From: JAXGRD01 sp040766105
GTDB taxonomy: Bacteria; Bacillota; Clostridia; Peptostreptococcales; Anaerovoracaceae
Assembly (NCBI GenBank): GCA_040766105.1
Contig: JAXGRD010000002.1
Coordinates: forward strand, 186,001 to 250,000
Direction of reading: 5' to 3'
DNA length: 64,000 nt
The notes under the pieces were generated by a model. That model was not told the DNA's origin. It saw only the letters and a list, made by a program, of their open reading frames with translations, and made no database searches. A program made the translations under genes and the position numbers. This document shows, piece by piece, positions 1-8,500 of this stretch (position 1 is its first letter; every line of letters starts with the position of its first letter).

Positions 1-457
1 CCAACTGCTCCAGCAATTTGCCTGCGGATACCCCATCTGCTGCGCTGACCACGGTCATCCCCGGAATCGTGCGCATCAGTGCAAAGTCCTCAAAGGTCTG
101 ATGGCTCCCACCGTCTTCTCCCGTAGTAATTCCACCGTGTGAAGCGCAAACTTTCACATTTGCCTTCGTATAGCCGATGGAGTTTCTGATGATTTCAAAG
201 GCCCGACCGGTAGCAAACATTGCGAAGGTACTGGCACAGACGATTTTCCCCGAGTGAGCAAGTCCCGTGGCAGCACCGTAGAGATTCTGCTCTGCTATTC
301 CCATGTTGAAAAAACGATCCGGATATTCCTTTGCAAACATTGCCGTTTTCGTGGATCCGGAAAGGTCTGCATCCATCACCACCAAGTTATCATATTGTTT
401 TCCCAGTTTTACAAGAGTTTTGCCATAAGCATCTCTCGTCGCCATCTTTTCGGTCAT
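1..457 (-). CDS. Transketolase, C-terminal subunit (partial, runs off the window)
   Basis: This is the second half of a split transketolase, which moves two-carbon ketol units between sugar phosphates in the non-oxidative pentose phosphate pathway. Only the first 152 residues are visible; the 3' part lies beyond base 1. The visible part is the pyrimidine-binding domain. It contains DADLSGSTKT near the N-terminus, GIAEQNLYG, and the family block SHGGITTGEDGGSHQ that lines the thiamine diphosphate site. The start ATG (455-457) overlaps the stop of the N-terminal subunit gene in an ATGA arrangement, so the two subunits are translationally coupled. Split transketolases of this kind are common in Clostridia. 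A 1-deoxyxylulose-phosphate synthase half is unlikely given the TK-type motifs. Confidence 0.93.
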   Translation of the reverse strand, partial: MTEKMATRDAYGKTLVKLGKQYDNLVVMDADLSGSTKTAMFAKEYPDRFFNMGIAEQNLYGAATGLAHSGKIVCASTFAMFATGRAFEIIRNSIGYTKANVKVCASHGGITTGEDGGSHQTFEDFALMRTIPGMTVVSAADGVSAGKLLEQL

Positions 458-1275
458 ATCTCTACACCTCCCAGTTCCTCCAATGCAATAGCCAGTTGTT
501 CCTCGTCGGGAGCTTTTCCATGCCATCCAACCATGTCTTCCATATAGGAAACACCGCACCCCTTACAGGTCTTTGCCACAATTACAGTGGGCTTGCCCTC
601 GAGGGTTTTTGCCTTTTTCAGCTTTTCCAATATATCTTCCATGTTGTTGCCCTCTGCGGAAAGCACGTGCCATCCAAAGGCGGCAAACTTTTCGCCAATG
701 GGTTCCACCGTCATAATATCCTTGTTCCAACCGTCAATCTGCAGACCGTTCCAATCCACCACCGCAGTGAGATTGTCCAGCTTGTAGTGTCCGGCAGACA
801 TGGCGGCTTCCCATATCATCCCTTCGTCCAACTCACCGTCACCCATGAGGGTATAGATTCTACCGGGATTCTTGTCCATACGTGCAGCCAACGCCATGCC
901 TACGCTGACAGAAAGGCCTTGTCCCAGTGAGCCGGTGGACATTTCCACCCCCGGTACCTTATGCATATCGGGATGTCCTTGAAAGGGGCTTCCCAACTTA
1001 CGAAGGGTCATAGTTTCTTCTACCGGGAAGAAACCTCTGTGCCCCAATGCAGCGTATAGCACAGGTGCACAGTGGCCTTTTGACAGTACAAACCGATCTC
1101 TGTTCTTCATCTTGGGATCTTTTGGATCCAAATTCATGATTTCAAAAAAAAGTGCCGTTACAATTTCCGCTGACGAAAGAGACCCGCCCGGATGTCCGGA
1201 ACCGGCCGCATGGACCATCTCCACAATCGTCTTGCGTACTTCATTGGCCGTCCTTTTTAATTCCTTGATTTCCAT
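454..1275 (-). CDS. Transketolase, N-terminal subunit
   Basis: This 273-residue protein is the thiamine-diphosphate (PP) domain half of a split transketolase. Diagnostic features are HAAGSGHPGGSLS near residue 23, the block around GHCAPVLYAALG, and the metal/ThDP motif GDGELDEG followed about 25 residues later by DWNGLQIDG. Length is normal for the split subunit. The start is set by a good ribosome binding site (GGAGG followed by AAGTA and ATG). It begins 35 bases inside the upstream nnrD gene and ends in an ATGA overlap with the C-terminal subunit gene, so it is the penultimate visible gene of a long minus-strand operon. It should pair with the C-terminal subunit to form the active enzyme. 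Confidence 0.95.
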   Translation of the reverse strand: MEIKELKRTANEVRKTIVEMVHAAGSGHPGGSLSSAEIVTALFFEIMNLDPKDPKMKNRDRFVLSKGHCAPVLYAALGHRGFFPVEETMTLRKLGSPFQGHPDMHKVPGVEMSTGSLGQGLSVSVGMALAARMDKNPGRIYTLMGDGELDEGMIWEAAMSAGHYKLDNLTAVVDWNGLQIDGWNKDIMTVEPIGEKFAAFGWHVLSAEGNNMEDILEKLKKAKTLEGKPTVIVAKTCKGCGVSYMEDMVGWHGKAPDEEQLAIALEELGGVEI

Positions 1276-2113
1276 TACTTCCTCCGCTGTTATTCAGTAC
1301 TTGCTTATATGCGCGAGGCAGATATTCTGCAATATCCCCCGCAGTCATTCCCATTTCACCGTATTCTCCGGCTCGAATATCTCCTGCCAGTCCGTGAACG
1401 AATACTACAATTTTCGCTGCATCTAAAGAATCATAGCCTTGTGCAGCCAGAGCACCGATTGCCCCTGCCAGCACATCACCGCTTCCACCCGTTGCCATAC
1501 CCGGATTGCCGGTGGTGTTTTCCCATATGGTACTCCCCTCTGTTATCAAAGTACCACTGCCCTTCAAAATTGAAACACCGCCGTATTTCCGTTGGAGGGC
1601 CTTTACGGCAACCACTCGATCTGCAATTCTCTCCTCTTCCAACAATCGGGCGGCCTCTCCCGGGTGGGGTGTGAATATCAACTTGGATCTTGTTTTAGCA
1701 ATATCATCCTGCAGACCAAATCGATTGATATTGTTTATTCCATCGGCATCTATCACCAAAGGTCCCCGGTATCCACGAATTATCTTCCCCATCAACTTTC
1801 CATCAGAAGGGTAATCTCCCAGTCCGGGACCCATGACAAGGGCATCATAGGAAGAAAAGTCTATACTTTCTTCTCTGTCTTTGCACATTGCTTCCGGCAC
1901 TGCCGTTTGGAGAATGGGAAACAAGTCCCTGGGGACGAAAAGTGTCACCGTTCCCGCTCCGGAGCGCAAAGCGCCTCTTGCAGAAAGAACTGCAGCCCCG
2001 GCCATTCCCAAGGAACCGGCCATGATCAGCAGTTTTCCAAAATCTCCTTTATGGGCATCCTGCAATCTTGGCTGCAGAATGGTTCCTATATGTTCCTGTG
2101 TGATTCTCTCCAT
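1241..2113 (-). CDS. nnrD: ADP/ATP-dependent NAD(P)H-hydrate dehydratase
   Basis: This 290-residue protein repairs NADHX and NADPHX, the hydrated and damaged forms of NAD(P)H, at the cost of a nucleotide triphosphate or diphosphate. It has the ribokinase-like YjeF C-terminal fold: HKGDFGKLLIMAGS near the N-terminus, the VMGPGLGD loop, LIFTPHPGEAARL in the middle, and the anion-hole/catalytic block TGGSGDVLAGAIGALAAQG. It lacks the NnrE epimerase domain that is fused in many bacteria, so an epimerase would have to be encoded elsewhere. The start ATG (2111-2113) shares one base with the mgtE stop (TGATG), and its 3' end overlaps tktN by 35 bases. The same operon carries a NadD-like fusion protein and an LDH-like protein, which gives a loose nicotinamide-cofactor theme; that link is inference. 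Confidence 0.9.
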   Translation of the reverse strand: MERITQEHIGTILQPRLQDAHKGDFGKLLIMAGSLGMAGAAVLSARGALRSGAGTVTLFVPRDLFPILQTAVPEAMCKDREESIDFSSYDALVMGPGLGDYPSDGKLMGKIIRGYRGPLVIDADGINNINRFGLQDDIAKTRSKLIFTPHPGEAARLLEEERIADRVVAVKALQRKYGGVSILKGSGTLITEGSTIWENTTGNPGMATGGSGDVLAGAIGALAAQGYDSLDAAKIVVFVHGLAGDIRAGEYGEMGMTAGDIAEYLPRAYKQVLNNSGGSNGNQGIKKDGQ

Positions 2114-3492
2114 CAGCCAATTCCCAAAATATATGTTGCCAGTAGGAAGTAGGTCAGGACCGAAATCATATCTGTCAGGGATGCAATCATAGGGCTGGCC
2201 ATGAGCGCCGGGTCGATGCCCACCTTTTTGGCAAGCATAGGCAACATGCTTCCGACGATTTTTGCAGCCATAACGATGACAATCATGGAAATGCACACAG
2301 TCAAAGCAACCCCAAGACCTTCCTTATCAAACCAATAGACCCTTGCGAAATTAAAGATACTCAGCACGACGCCGATGATAAAGCTGACCCGTGCCTCCTT
2401 CCACAACACCCGAAAAACGTCTTTTAAGGCGATGTCTCCCACGGACATCCCTCGAATGATAATGGTGGCAGACTGTGATCCGGAGTTTCCTCCCGTACCC
2501 ATGAGCATGGGCATGTATGCTACCAGAGCGATGACCTGGCTAAGCTGTGCCTCAAACCCGGAGATGATTCCTCCGGTAATGATATAGGATAGCATGAGAA
2601 TCAATAACCAAGGCAAACGGTTCTTGATATGCTTAAATACGCCCATATCCAAATATTCTAAAGTCGTGCTGTCAACAATACCGGCCATTCTTTCCATGTC
2701 CTCGGTGGTCTCTTCCTCGATAACATCGAAGATGTCGTCCATGGTGATGATGCCCACCAGGCGACCCTCGTTATCCACTACGGGCATAGCCAAAAATCCG
2801 TATTTCTTAAACTTTTCGTATACTTCTTCTTGGTCTTCATAGACGTTGATGGCAACGAAGTCCGTCTCCATAATTTTGGAGATGGGAATGTTCCCGTCGC
2901 TGATGACCAGATTTCTCAGAGAGAGAATGCCTTTCAGCTTCCTGCCCGCCTCTTTCACGTAGCAAGTATAAATCGTCTCACTGTCCATACCTTCCCGTCG
3001 TATATAGTTTAGGGCTTCCTTTACGGTCATGTACTCCTGAAGACTGATATAGTCAGGTGTCATCAACGTTCCGGCGCAGTTGTCCGGATAGTTGAGGAAG
3101 GTGTTGATCTGGCTTCTCTCGTGTTTCGGTGTCTTCTCCAATATCTTGTCGACAATATTGGCGGGAAGTTCTTCCAGAACGTCGATTTTATCGTCAAAGT
3201 CCAGTTCTTCAATAATGTAGTTAATTTCTCTGTCGGTGATACCGTTGATGATTTCCACTTGGTCTTCCGTGGGAAGATAGGAGAATACCTCTACGGAAAT
3301 ATCCTTTGGCAACATCCTGTAGACGATGATTGCCGTATCCAGCCCGATTTCATCCAGGATTTCCTCAATAATCTCACCAATATCCGCCACGTTGTGATTG
3401 AGGAGTTCTTCTCTGACGATTTTGTATTTCTTTTCTTCTAAATTCTCTAACACAAAATCCGTCAGTTCTTCAAATGTCATTCTTTCTTCCAT
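2113..3492 (-). CDS. mgtE: Magnesium transporter MgtE
   Basis: This is a 459-residue, full-length Mg2+ channel/transporter of the inner membrane. The order of parts matches the family: an N-terminal superhelical MgtE_N domain with many acidic residues (about 1-125), a pair of CBS domains (about 130-255, with VAINVYEDQEEVYEKFKKYG in the second), a plug helix, then five membrane segments (about 285-455). The pore block is MGTGGNSGSQSATIIIRG. The start ATG has AGGAGG upstream. Only 39 bases separate it from the flavodoxin-fold gene upstream, so there is no room for a Mg2+ riboswitch. Gating is expected to depend on Mg2+ binding to the cytosolic domains, as known for the family. Confidence 0.96.
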   Translation of the reverse strand: MEERMTFEELTDFVLENLEEKKYKIVREELLNHNVADIGEIIEEILDEIGLDTAIIVYRMLPKDISVEVFSYLPTEDQVEIINGITDREINYIIEELDFDDKIDVLEELPANIVDKILEKTPKHERSQINTFLNYPDNCAGTLMTPDYISLQEYMTVKEALNYIRREGMDSETIYTCYVKEAGRKLKGILSLRNLVISDGNIPISKIMETDFVAINVYEDQEEVYEKFKKYGFLAMPVVDNEGRLVGIITMDDIFDVIEEETTEDMERMAGIVDSTTLEYLDMGVFKHIKNRLPWLLILMLSYIITGGIISGFEAQLSQVIALVAYMPMLMGTGGNSGSQSATIIIRGMSVGDIALKDVFRVLWKEARVSFIIGVVLSIFNFARVYWFDKEGLGVALTVCISMIVIVMAAKIVGSMLPMLAKKVGIDPALMASPMIASLTDMISVLTYFLLATYILGIG

Positions 3493-3531
3493 GTTTACTC
3501 CTCCTTTCGCGACCTCAATTATACTCTAATA

Positions 3532-4608
3532 TCAAGGTGTATTGCAAGTTATGAATTCGTCCATAATGCGTCTGGCAAACTCTTCCGCTCTTTCTTCAAT
3601 CCCTTTCTGTTTCAGCAAAGATCCGGGGTCGTTGGCTGTCTCCATCATTGCAAACTTAGGAGGTAACATGAAGGTCTTATTCATATTCAATCCACCAATG
3701 AGCTGGCGGGCAACAATGTCTGAACCGCTATATCCCGATACGACTGCAGCATACAACCGCTTTTCATAAAAGCGATAAACACGGAAGATGGAAGTTAGGC
3801 GATTGATGAATGCAGTAATATATGCGCTTGCAGCATCGTTATAATTGGCACAGAGCATCATCAGACCGTCACATTGCAGTATGGCCGGATAGACTTCGTC
3901 GGTAATCACACCGCCGTAAAAGCATTTCTGCTCTTCCCCATAGTGAAGGCAGGTCTCATAGGAGCACCCTCGGCAATCTCTGATTTCTCCGTCTCGCAGG
4001 GATATTTCGTTGATTTCCAGTCCCTTCAGTTGGTCTTTGATCAAAGACCACAGGGAAAAGGTATTGGAAAGCTTGGAATTACCCACATGAATCACCAGAA
4101 AGTTGGGTTTTTTCACAGCCGGTCTTTGAAATGTCATTACTCTTTGGATTAGATTTTTTCCTACGTCCAAATAGGCGCCAAAGTTGTCGGTATCCAAGTT
4201 TTTGGCAGCGATGTTGAAGTTCCTAAGGGTCCCTGTACCCTCCACCATGGGAGCGCCGGGAAAGGTACATCCCGATGCATTGGCACTAAATACCAGGTCT
4301 CGGGCTACTGATTTTGTATATAGTTCGCTTTTTCCGTCGATGATGACGCCACCTACACTACCGAAAAAGAATTCTTTATTCCTTCGAATGAGTTTTAACA
4401 TCCTATAGTATTCCAAATTGATGCCGGAAAGCCCCAAGGATATGGCAAAGATTACCTTTCTATTTCTACAGTCCACCTCTGCCAATTCCTCTGCCGTTTC
4501 AATCAGCCGGTAGCCAAGGCCGGCGAAGCCTTCTTCTATAATTATTTCCAATCTCATGGTCATTTTTTCATCGTCACAACGTGGTTTGATGAGCAAAATA
4601 TCCTGCAT
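3532..4608 (-). CDS. Flavodoxin-fold NAD(P)H-dependent oxidoreductase-like protein with N-terminal extension
   Basis: This 358-residue protein appears to have two parts. From about residue 168 onward it resembles the NADPH-dependent FMN reductase / iron-sulfur flavoprotein family: a beta strand with NFLVIHVGNSK, a cysteine cluster at residues 212, 215, 220 and 229 (DCRGC, then ETC, then QKC), and LMMLCANYN where the family has a flavin loop. The first 165 residues have only weak, shikimate-dehydrogenase-like character (KVIFAISLGLSG, SANASGCTFPGAPM), and I do not recognise the domain with confidence. The gene follows the LDH-like gene by 12 bases and precedes mgtE. Whether it binds FMN or Fe-S is inference from the fold and the cysteines; its substrate is unknown. 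Confidence 0.6.
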   Translation of the reverse strand: MQDILLIKPRCDDEKMTMRLEIIIEEGFAGLGYRLIETAEELAEVDCRNRKVIFAISLGLSGINLEYYRMLKLIRRNKEFFFGSVGGVIIDGKSELYTKSVARDLVFSANASGCTFPGAPMVEGTGTLRNFNIAAKNLDTDNFGAYLDVGKNLIQRVMTFQRPAVKKPNFLVIHVGNSKLSNTFSLWSLIKDQLKGLEINEISLRDGEIRDCRGCSYETCLHYGEEQKCFYGGVITDEVYPAILQCDGLMMLCANYNDAASAYITAFINRLTSIFRVYRFYEKRLYAAVVSGYSGSDIVARQLIGGLNMNKTFMLPPKFAMMETANDPGSLLKQKGIEERAEEFARRIMDEFITCNTP

Positions 4609-4620
4609 TCTTCTCCTCTT

Positions 4621-5565
4621 CTATATTTCCTTCAAATGGTGATAAGCGTGTTCAATGCGCCGGAACAAGCGTGGGTCCAGCGGATGATCTTCCACCTCGT
4701 CCCCTTCCCCGGTTCTTCTGTTCTTCACCCCTAAAAAAGCACCTCCAAAGTACAATGAGCTGTAGTGCCAGTTTCCTCTGAGCAACTCCAAGACGGAGAT
4801 AGCACCGGAAGAAAAAGCCGGCGCAATATAGGGTTTGAATCCCATCTCCCTTACCCTCAAGTTTGCTTCCACCGTTTTTTTCGTCAATTCCAAGGAAGCA
4901 TCGTGATCATAGGATAAAATGCTGTTTGCCACAACCAAATCTTCTCCGTGGGGCCCATAGACCCTACCCTCCATGGGATATGTCTCCTTATCATAAAAGG
5001 CAGCACGAGCGTTCATAACGCCCAGTCCAAACCCATGTATCTGACCTTTCGGAAGACCGCACTCCAAAGCCGCCTTACACAGAGGGTCCACCGGATCGGA
5101 AACCACAAAAAAATCGCCTTTGAAGTTCTTTTCAACGGCTTCCCTTGCGTAGATTTCCACTAATGATTTATTGGCTTCCAACTGTGCCATACGCACATCT
5201 TCCACCTTTTGATTCAGCGGTGGTACGCCTCTGGACGCACAAAAGAGAAATACATCACAATCAAACAGGTCATCCGCTTTTTTGACTGAAGGGAATCGAT
5301 CATAATCACAGGGCATGGAAATCTGATTAATCTCATGGATGTACCGCTCCATTACCTCCTGGCTCATATCCCGAATACCAATGGAGGAAATAATGTCGCC
5401 CCCTAACACGCGCAGTGCCATGAGAAGAGTGCTTCCCACATCTCCCAACGCCAATATGTTGATTCTATACTTGGGCTTTGCCCTCCGGGTTTCCATGACA
5501 ACAAAGCCCTGCACCGTCTCTTTGATTTCTCTATTATCTTCCCATAACTCTCGTAGATACCTCAT
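4621..5565 (-). CDS. Lactate/malate dehydrogenase-like protein
   Basis: This 314-residue protein has the NAD-binding Rossmann start of the LDH/MDH superfamily (INILALGDVGS at about 35-45) after an unusual 34-residue N-terminal extension. It keeps the expected order of landmarks: LFCASRGVPP in place of the AGxPxKPG loop, VVSDPVDPL in place of VxNPVD, GFGLGVMNARA in place of GTxLDSAR, and GPHGED with a His at about 206 in the position of the catalytic GxHGD. The substrate-loop and LDSAR motifs are clearly divergent, so the substrate cannot be named and it may not be a true lactate or malate dehydrogenase. Its ATG overlaps the stop of the giant fusion gene (ATGA), which argues for translational coupling and a shared role. 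Confidence 0.6.
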   Translation of the reverse strand: MRYLRELWEDNREIKETVQGFVVMETRRAKPKYRINILALGDVGSTLLMALRVLGGDIISSIGIRDMSQEVMERYIHEINQISMPCDYDRFPSVKKADDLFDCDVFLFCASRGVPPLNQKVEDVRMAQLEANKSLVEIYAREAVEKNFKGDFFVVSDPVDPLCKAALECGLPKGQIHGFGLGVMNARAAFYDKETYPMEGRVYGPHGEDLVVANSILSYDHDASLELTKKTVEANLRVREMGFKPYIAPAFSSGAISVLELLRGNWHYSSLYFGGAFLGVKNRRTGEGDEVEDHPLDPRLFRRIEHAYHHLKEI

Positions 5566-8500
5566 AACCCCAATCCTTTCAACCTGATGAGTTTTTCAAT
5601 GTCGCTGTTGACGTATGCCGAAGCCGAAATGCTCCTATCGTAATCCAAACATTGTCCGATATCAGGCAGTCTTGGGAAGAGGATGGCCTCCGATAGTCGG
5701 TCTAGGGTGAGTTTTCTCTGGAAGGTGTTCTGATACTCTTCCTCTATGACAAGGAAAATATCCCTAACGTTCTCAAGGCACACCTTGGAGAAGCGGAATA
5801 GCGCTTCTTCGTCGGTATCCCATAGGAACTTGGGCTTCACATAGGGCATGATAAGGTTGATGGCAGTGAATGCATCGTCAATGGTGCCTGTATCCCTTGT
5901 AACACCGTCCCCGCCCATAAAGGGATAGAGACTGGATTCTACGAACCATGCGCGAAGGTTGGGCACGAAGTACACGCTGTCCACTTCCCGCTGTTGTACC
6001 GTCATCAGGTCCTTCCCTCTTCCCGAGAGCAAACCGACCACCAACCGCTCCACTTCGATTCCATTTTCCTTTAGAACCGGATCCAAGCTTTTCATTCTGT
6101 AACCCTTGTGAAGCAGGTCATCCACCAGTATGACCGGTCGATTAAAGGAATGAATGGTCTTGATCTGATCCGGTATGGAAGCATAGAAGGGGTATTCCTT
6201 TATCCTAAAGTCCGTAAGATCCGGTGAAAAACTCTTCTCCGTATGAAGCGTCTTTGTCACCGTATTGGGAAAGACGGTGGTCTTCATAATTCGTCCAAAG
6301 GGTACGCACATATTCGGCCCCAGTTTTCTCCGCTTGAGAGGCACGCTGGATACGCCGTTGGCTGCGGTAACCTTCTTGATGATCTTCCCATACATGATAC
6401 CGGAATTGAAAGACAAAATCAGGCTGCCGGGATATAGACCGGTCAGAGCCTTCTGCAGTCTCTTATGGGTCAGTGAAATAATGCGATCCACTTTGCTGTT
6501 CTGATCAAAGGGATCCTTCAGCACCGTATCCATGTTTTGGAAGACCACAACCGGATTGCGCATATCCACAGTGTATATTCCCGTATGTCTATCTCCCAAC
6601 ATGACTTCCTTAAAGCCTTGCAAATCCAAGATTTCCAAGGTGCTTGGGTTTAATTCTTCCGGATTGTCCGGATGATAGATGGCATACGTAAAATCATCCT
6701 TTAGAGCATCGGAAAGTGTCTCTGTGAGTATCAGTTGTTTGGTATCTCCCGGAAAAAGACTGTCTTCTCCCATAAAGGACTTGATGACCAAAATCTTTCC
6801 AAGAGCATGCTGCCGAATATAGGCCGAAACATACTGATCCTGAAACTCGTCGTAGAGATTTGCCGTTACCACCTGTATTACGGCGGTAGTGGCCAATTCC
6901 TTGTCCCCGTCTCGCAGGGTCAACACTCTTCTCTTTCCTGCTTTCCTTGTGGTGAATTTCACGGATTTTTCGGAGAAGACGGACTTATATTGGGGAGCAC
7001 GCATATACAGGCTTAAGTCATAGATGTAATTCTGCACCACCGGGTCGATTAGGCTGGAAATATCCCTGCTGTCATCGATATTTTCTCTAATTTGACTGGA
7101 GCTGATGTCTTCCAAATGCGGCGGTAGAGTGAGTTCCTTCACCTTACCCGTAAGAAGCTTCATCCTTTCTTGTAGCTTTCTGTCGTCTCCTTCAAAGCTA
7201 CTCACCCTCTTAAAAATGATGTGATTTAAGCTATGAATGGAATGTTGCTCCGGTGGCTGCACATAGGAAGATGCATTGGCAACTACGTCGCTGCCCACCA
7301 CAATATAGGTCTCCCTTCCCACCAAAAGTGTTTTCAACTTTCGCAAATCTTTGGGGTTGGATATGTTAATGGGCTCGTTGTCCGGGAAGATATATACGCC
7401 GTATTCGTCGGCCACAGACATGGTGACAATTTTTCGACGGATTTTTCTGGGCTGGGTACGCTTGGACCAGGAAAATTCATCCAACGCAAGATAGACCTCA
7501 TAGCCCATGTCCCTGATGGACCTGACAATAGCCTTATGGCTGAGGGAAAAGGGGTCGAAGGTTCCCGGGAAGAAAGCCACCTTGCGATTATCTGCAAGTT
7601 GTATCTTCTCAATATAAAAATTATAGTCGGAGATGAATCGATAAATATGGTTTAAGGCAGCGGCATTGTTGAAGAAAGCCAGTTGTGTTTCCTTTTCTCC
7701 TTCCACCAAGGTAAGCATTTTTTTGAAGACCATTTTGAACATTTCGTATTTCTCGTTTAGGTCCAACTTTTGGGTTCCGAAAATATATTGCCCCATGACC
7801 ATAAAGGCCTCCTGGTTGACTACTTCGTGATAGTTAGCCATTCCACGGAGAATCATACCCAGAATCTTCTGCTTTCGCAGGTCATAGTCTTCCTTCGATT
7901 CACCAAAGGCACCTGCATAGGAAGGATAGTTCTTCAGTATCTCACCCAATGTATTGAGTGTCACCGATGCCACTCTGTCATTTCTGCTTTCCAGCAAAAC
8001 GCCCAAATCACGAATTACTTCGTTCAATTCGCTGGGATGGAGTTTTAGCACAAGAACACCCAAATATTCCGGGATATACTTGGAAAACTGATATTCTCCA
8101 ATTTCCAATCCCTTTGTTAGTTCCACGACGATTTCATTTCGTTGATCCAAGTTGAGCAACTCAAAGATTTCTATGAGCCCCGCACCGGCTCGATGTCGCA
8201 CCGTAACCCGTTCACTGACCTTCAACAAATTGGAAAGGTGGGTTCCGATGTAGAAGACTTCTTTGGTTGCACCCTGCTTCAGTTCATCCAACAGCAGTTC
8301 GATGTTTACAGCCTTAATAACCCAAGGTGTCCCCACCTTAAGGTTTTCTCGGAAGATATCAGAGGTCGCCTCACCCTTCACATAGAGTAACTGTCTATAG
8401 TTATCCGTAACCTCGTTTTCTACGTTAAGGGCCGTCATAATATTGTATTTCAAATAGATGATGCTTGCTCTCTCTTCCTTACCGATGGGGGTTTCAATCA

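Noticed and set aside
454..2113. Possible frameshift because nnrD and tktN overlap by 35 bases
   Set aside because: Both frames are intact and full length, and tktN has its own good ribosome binding site inside the nnrD end, so this is a gene overlap.
3493..3531. Mg2+ riboswitch (M-box) upstream of mgtE
   Set aside because: Only 39 bases separate mgtE from the gene before it; an M-box needs well over 100 bases.
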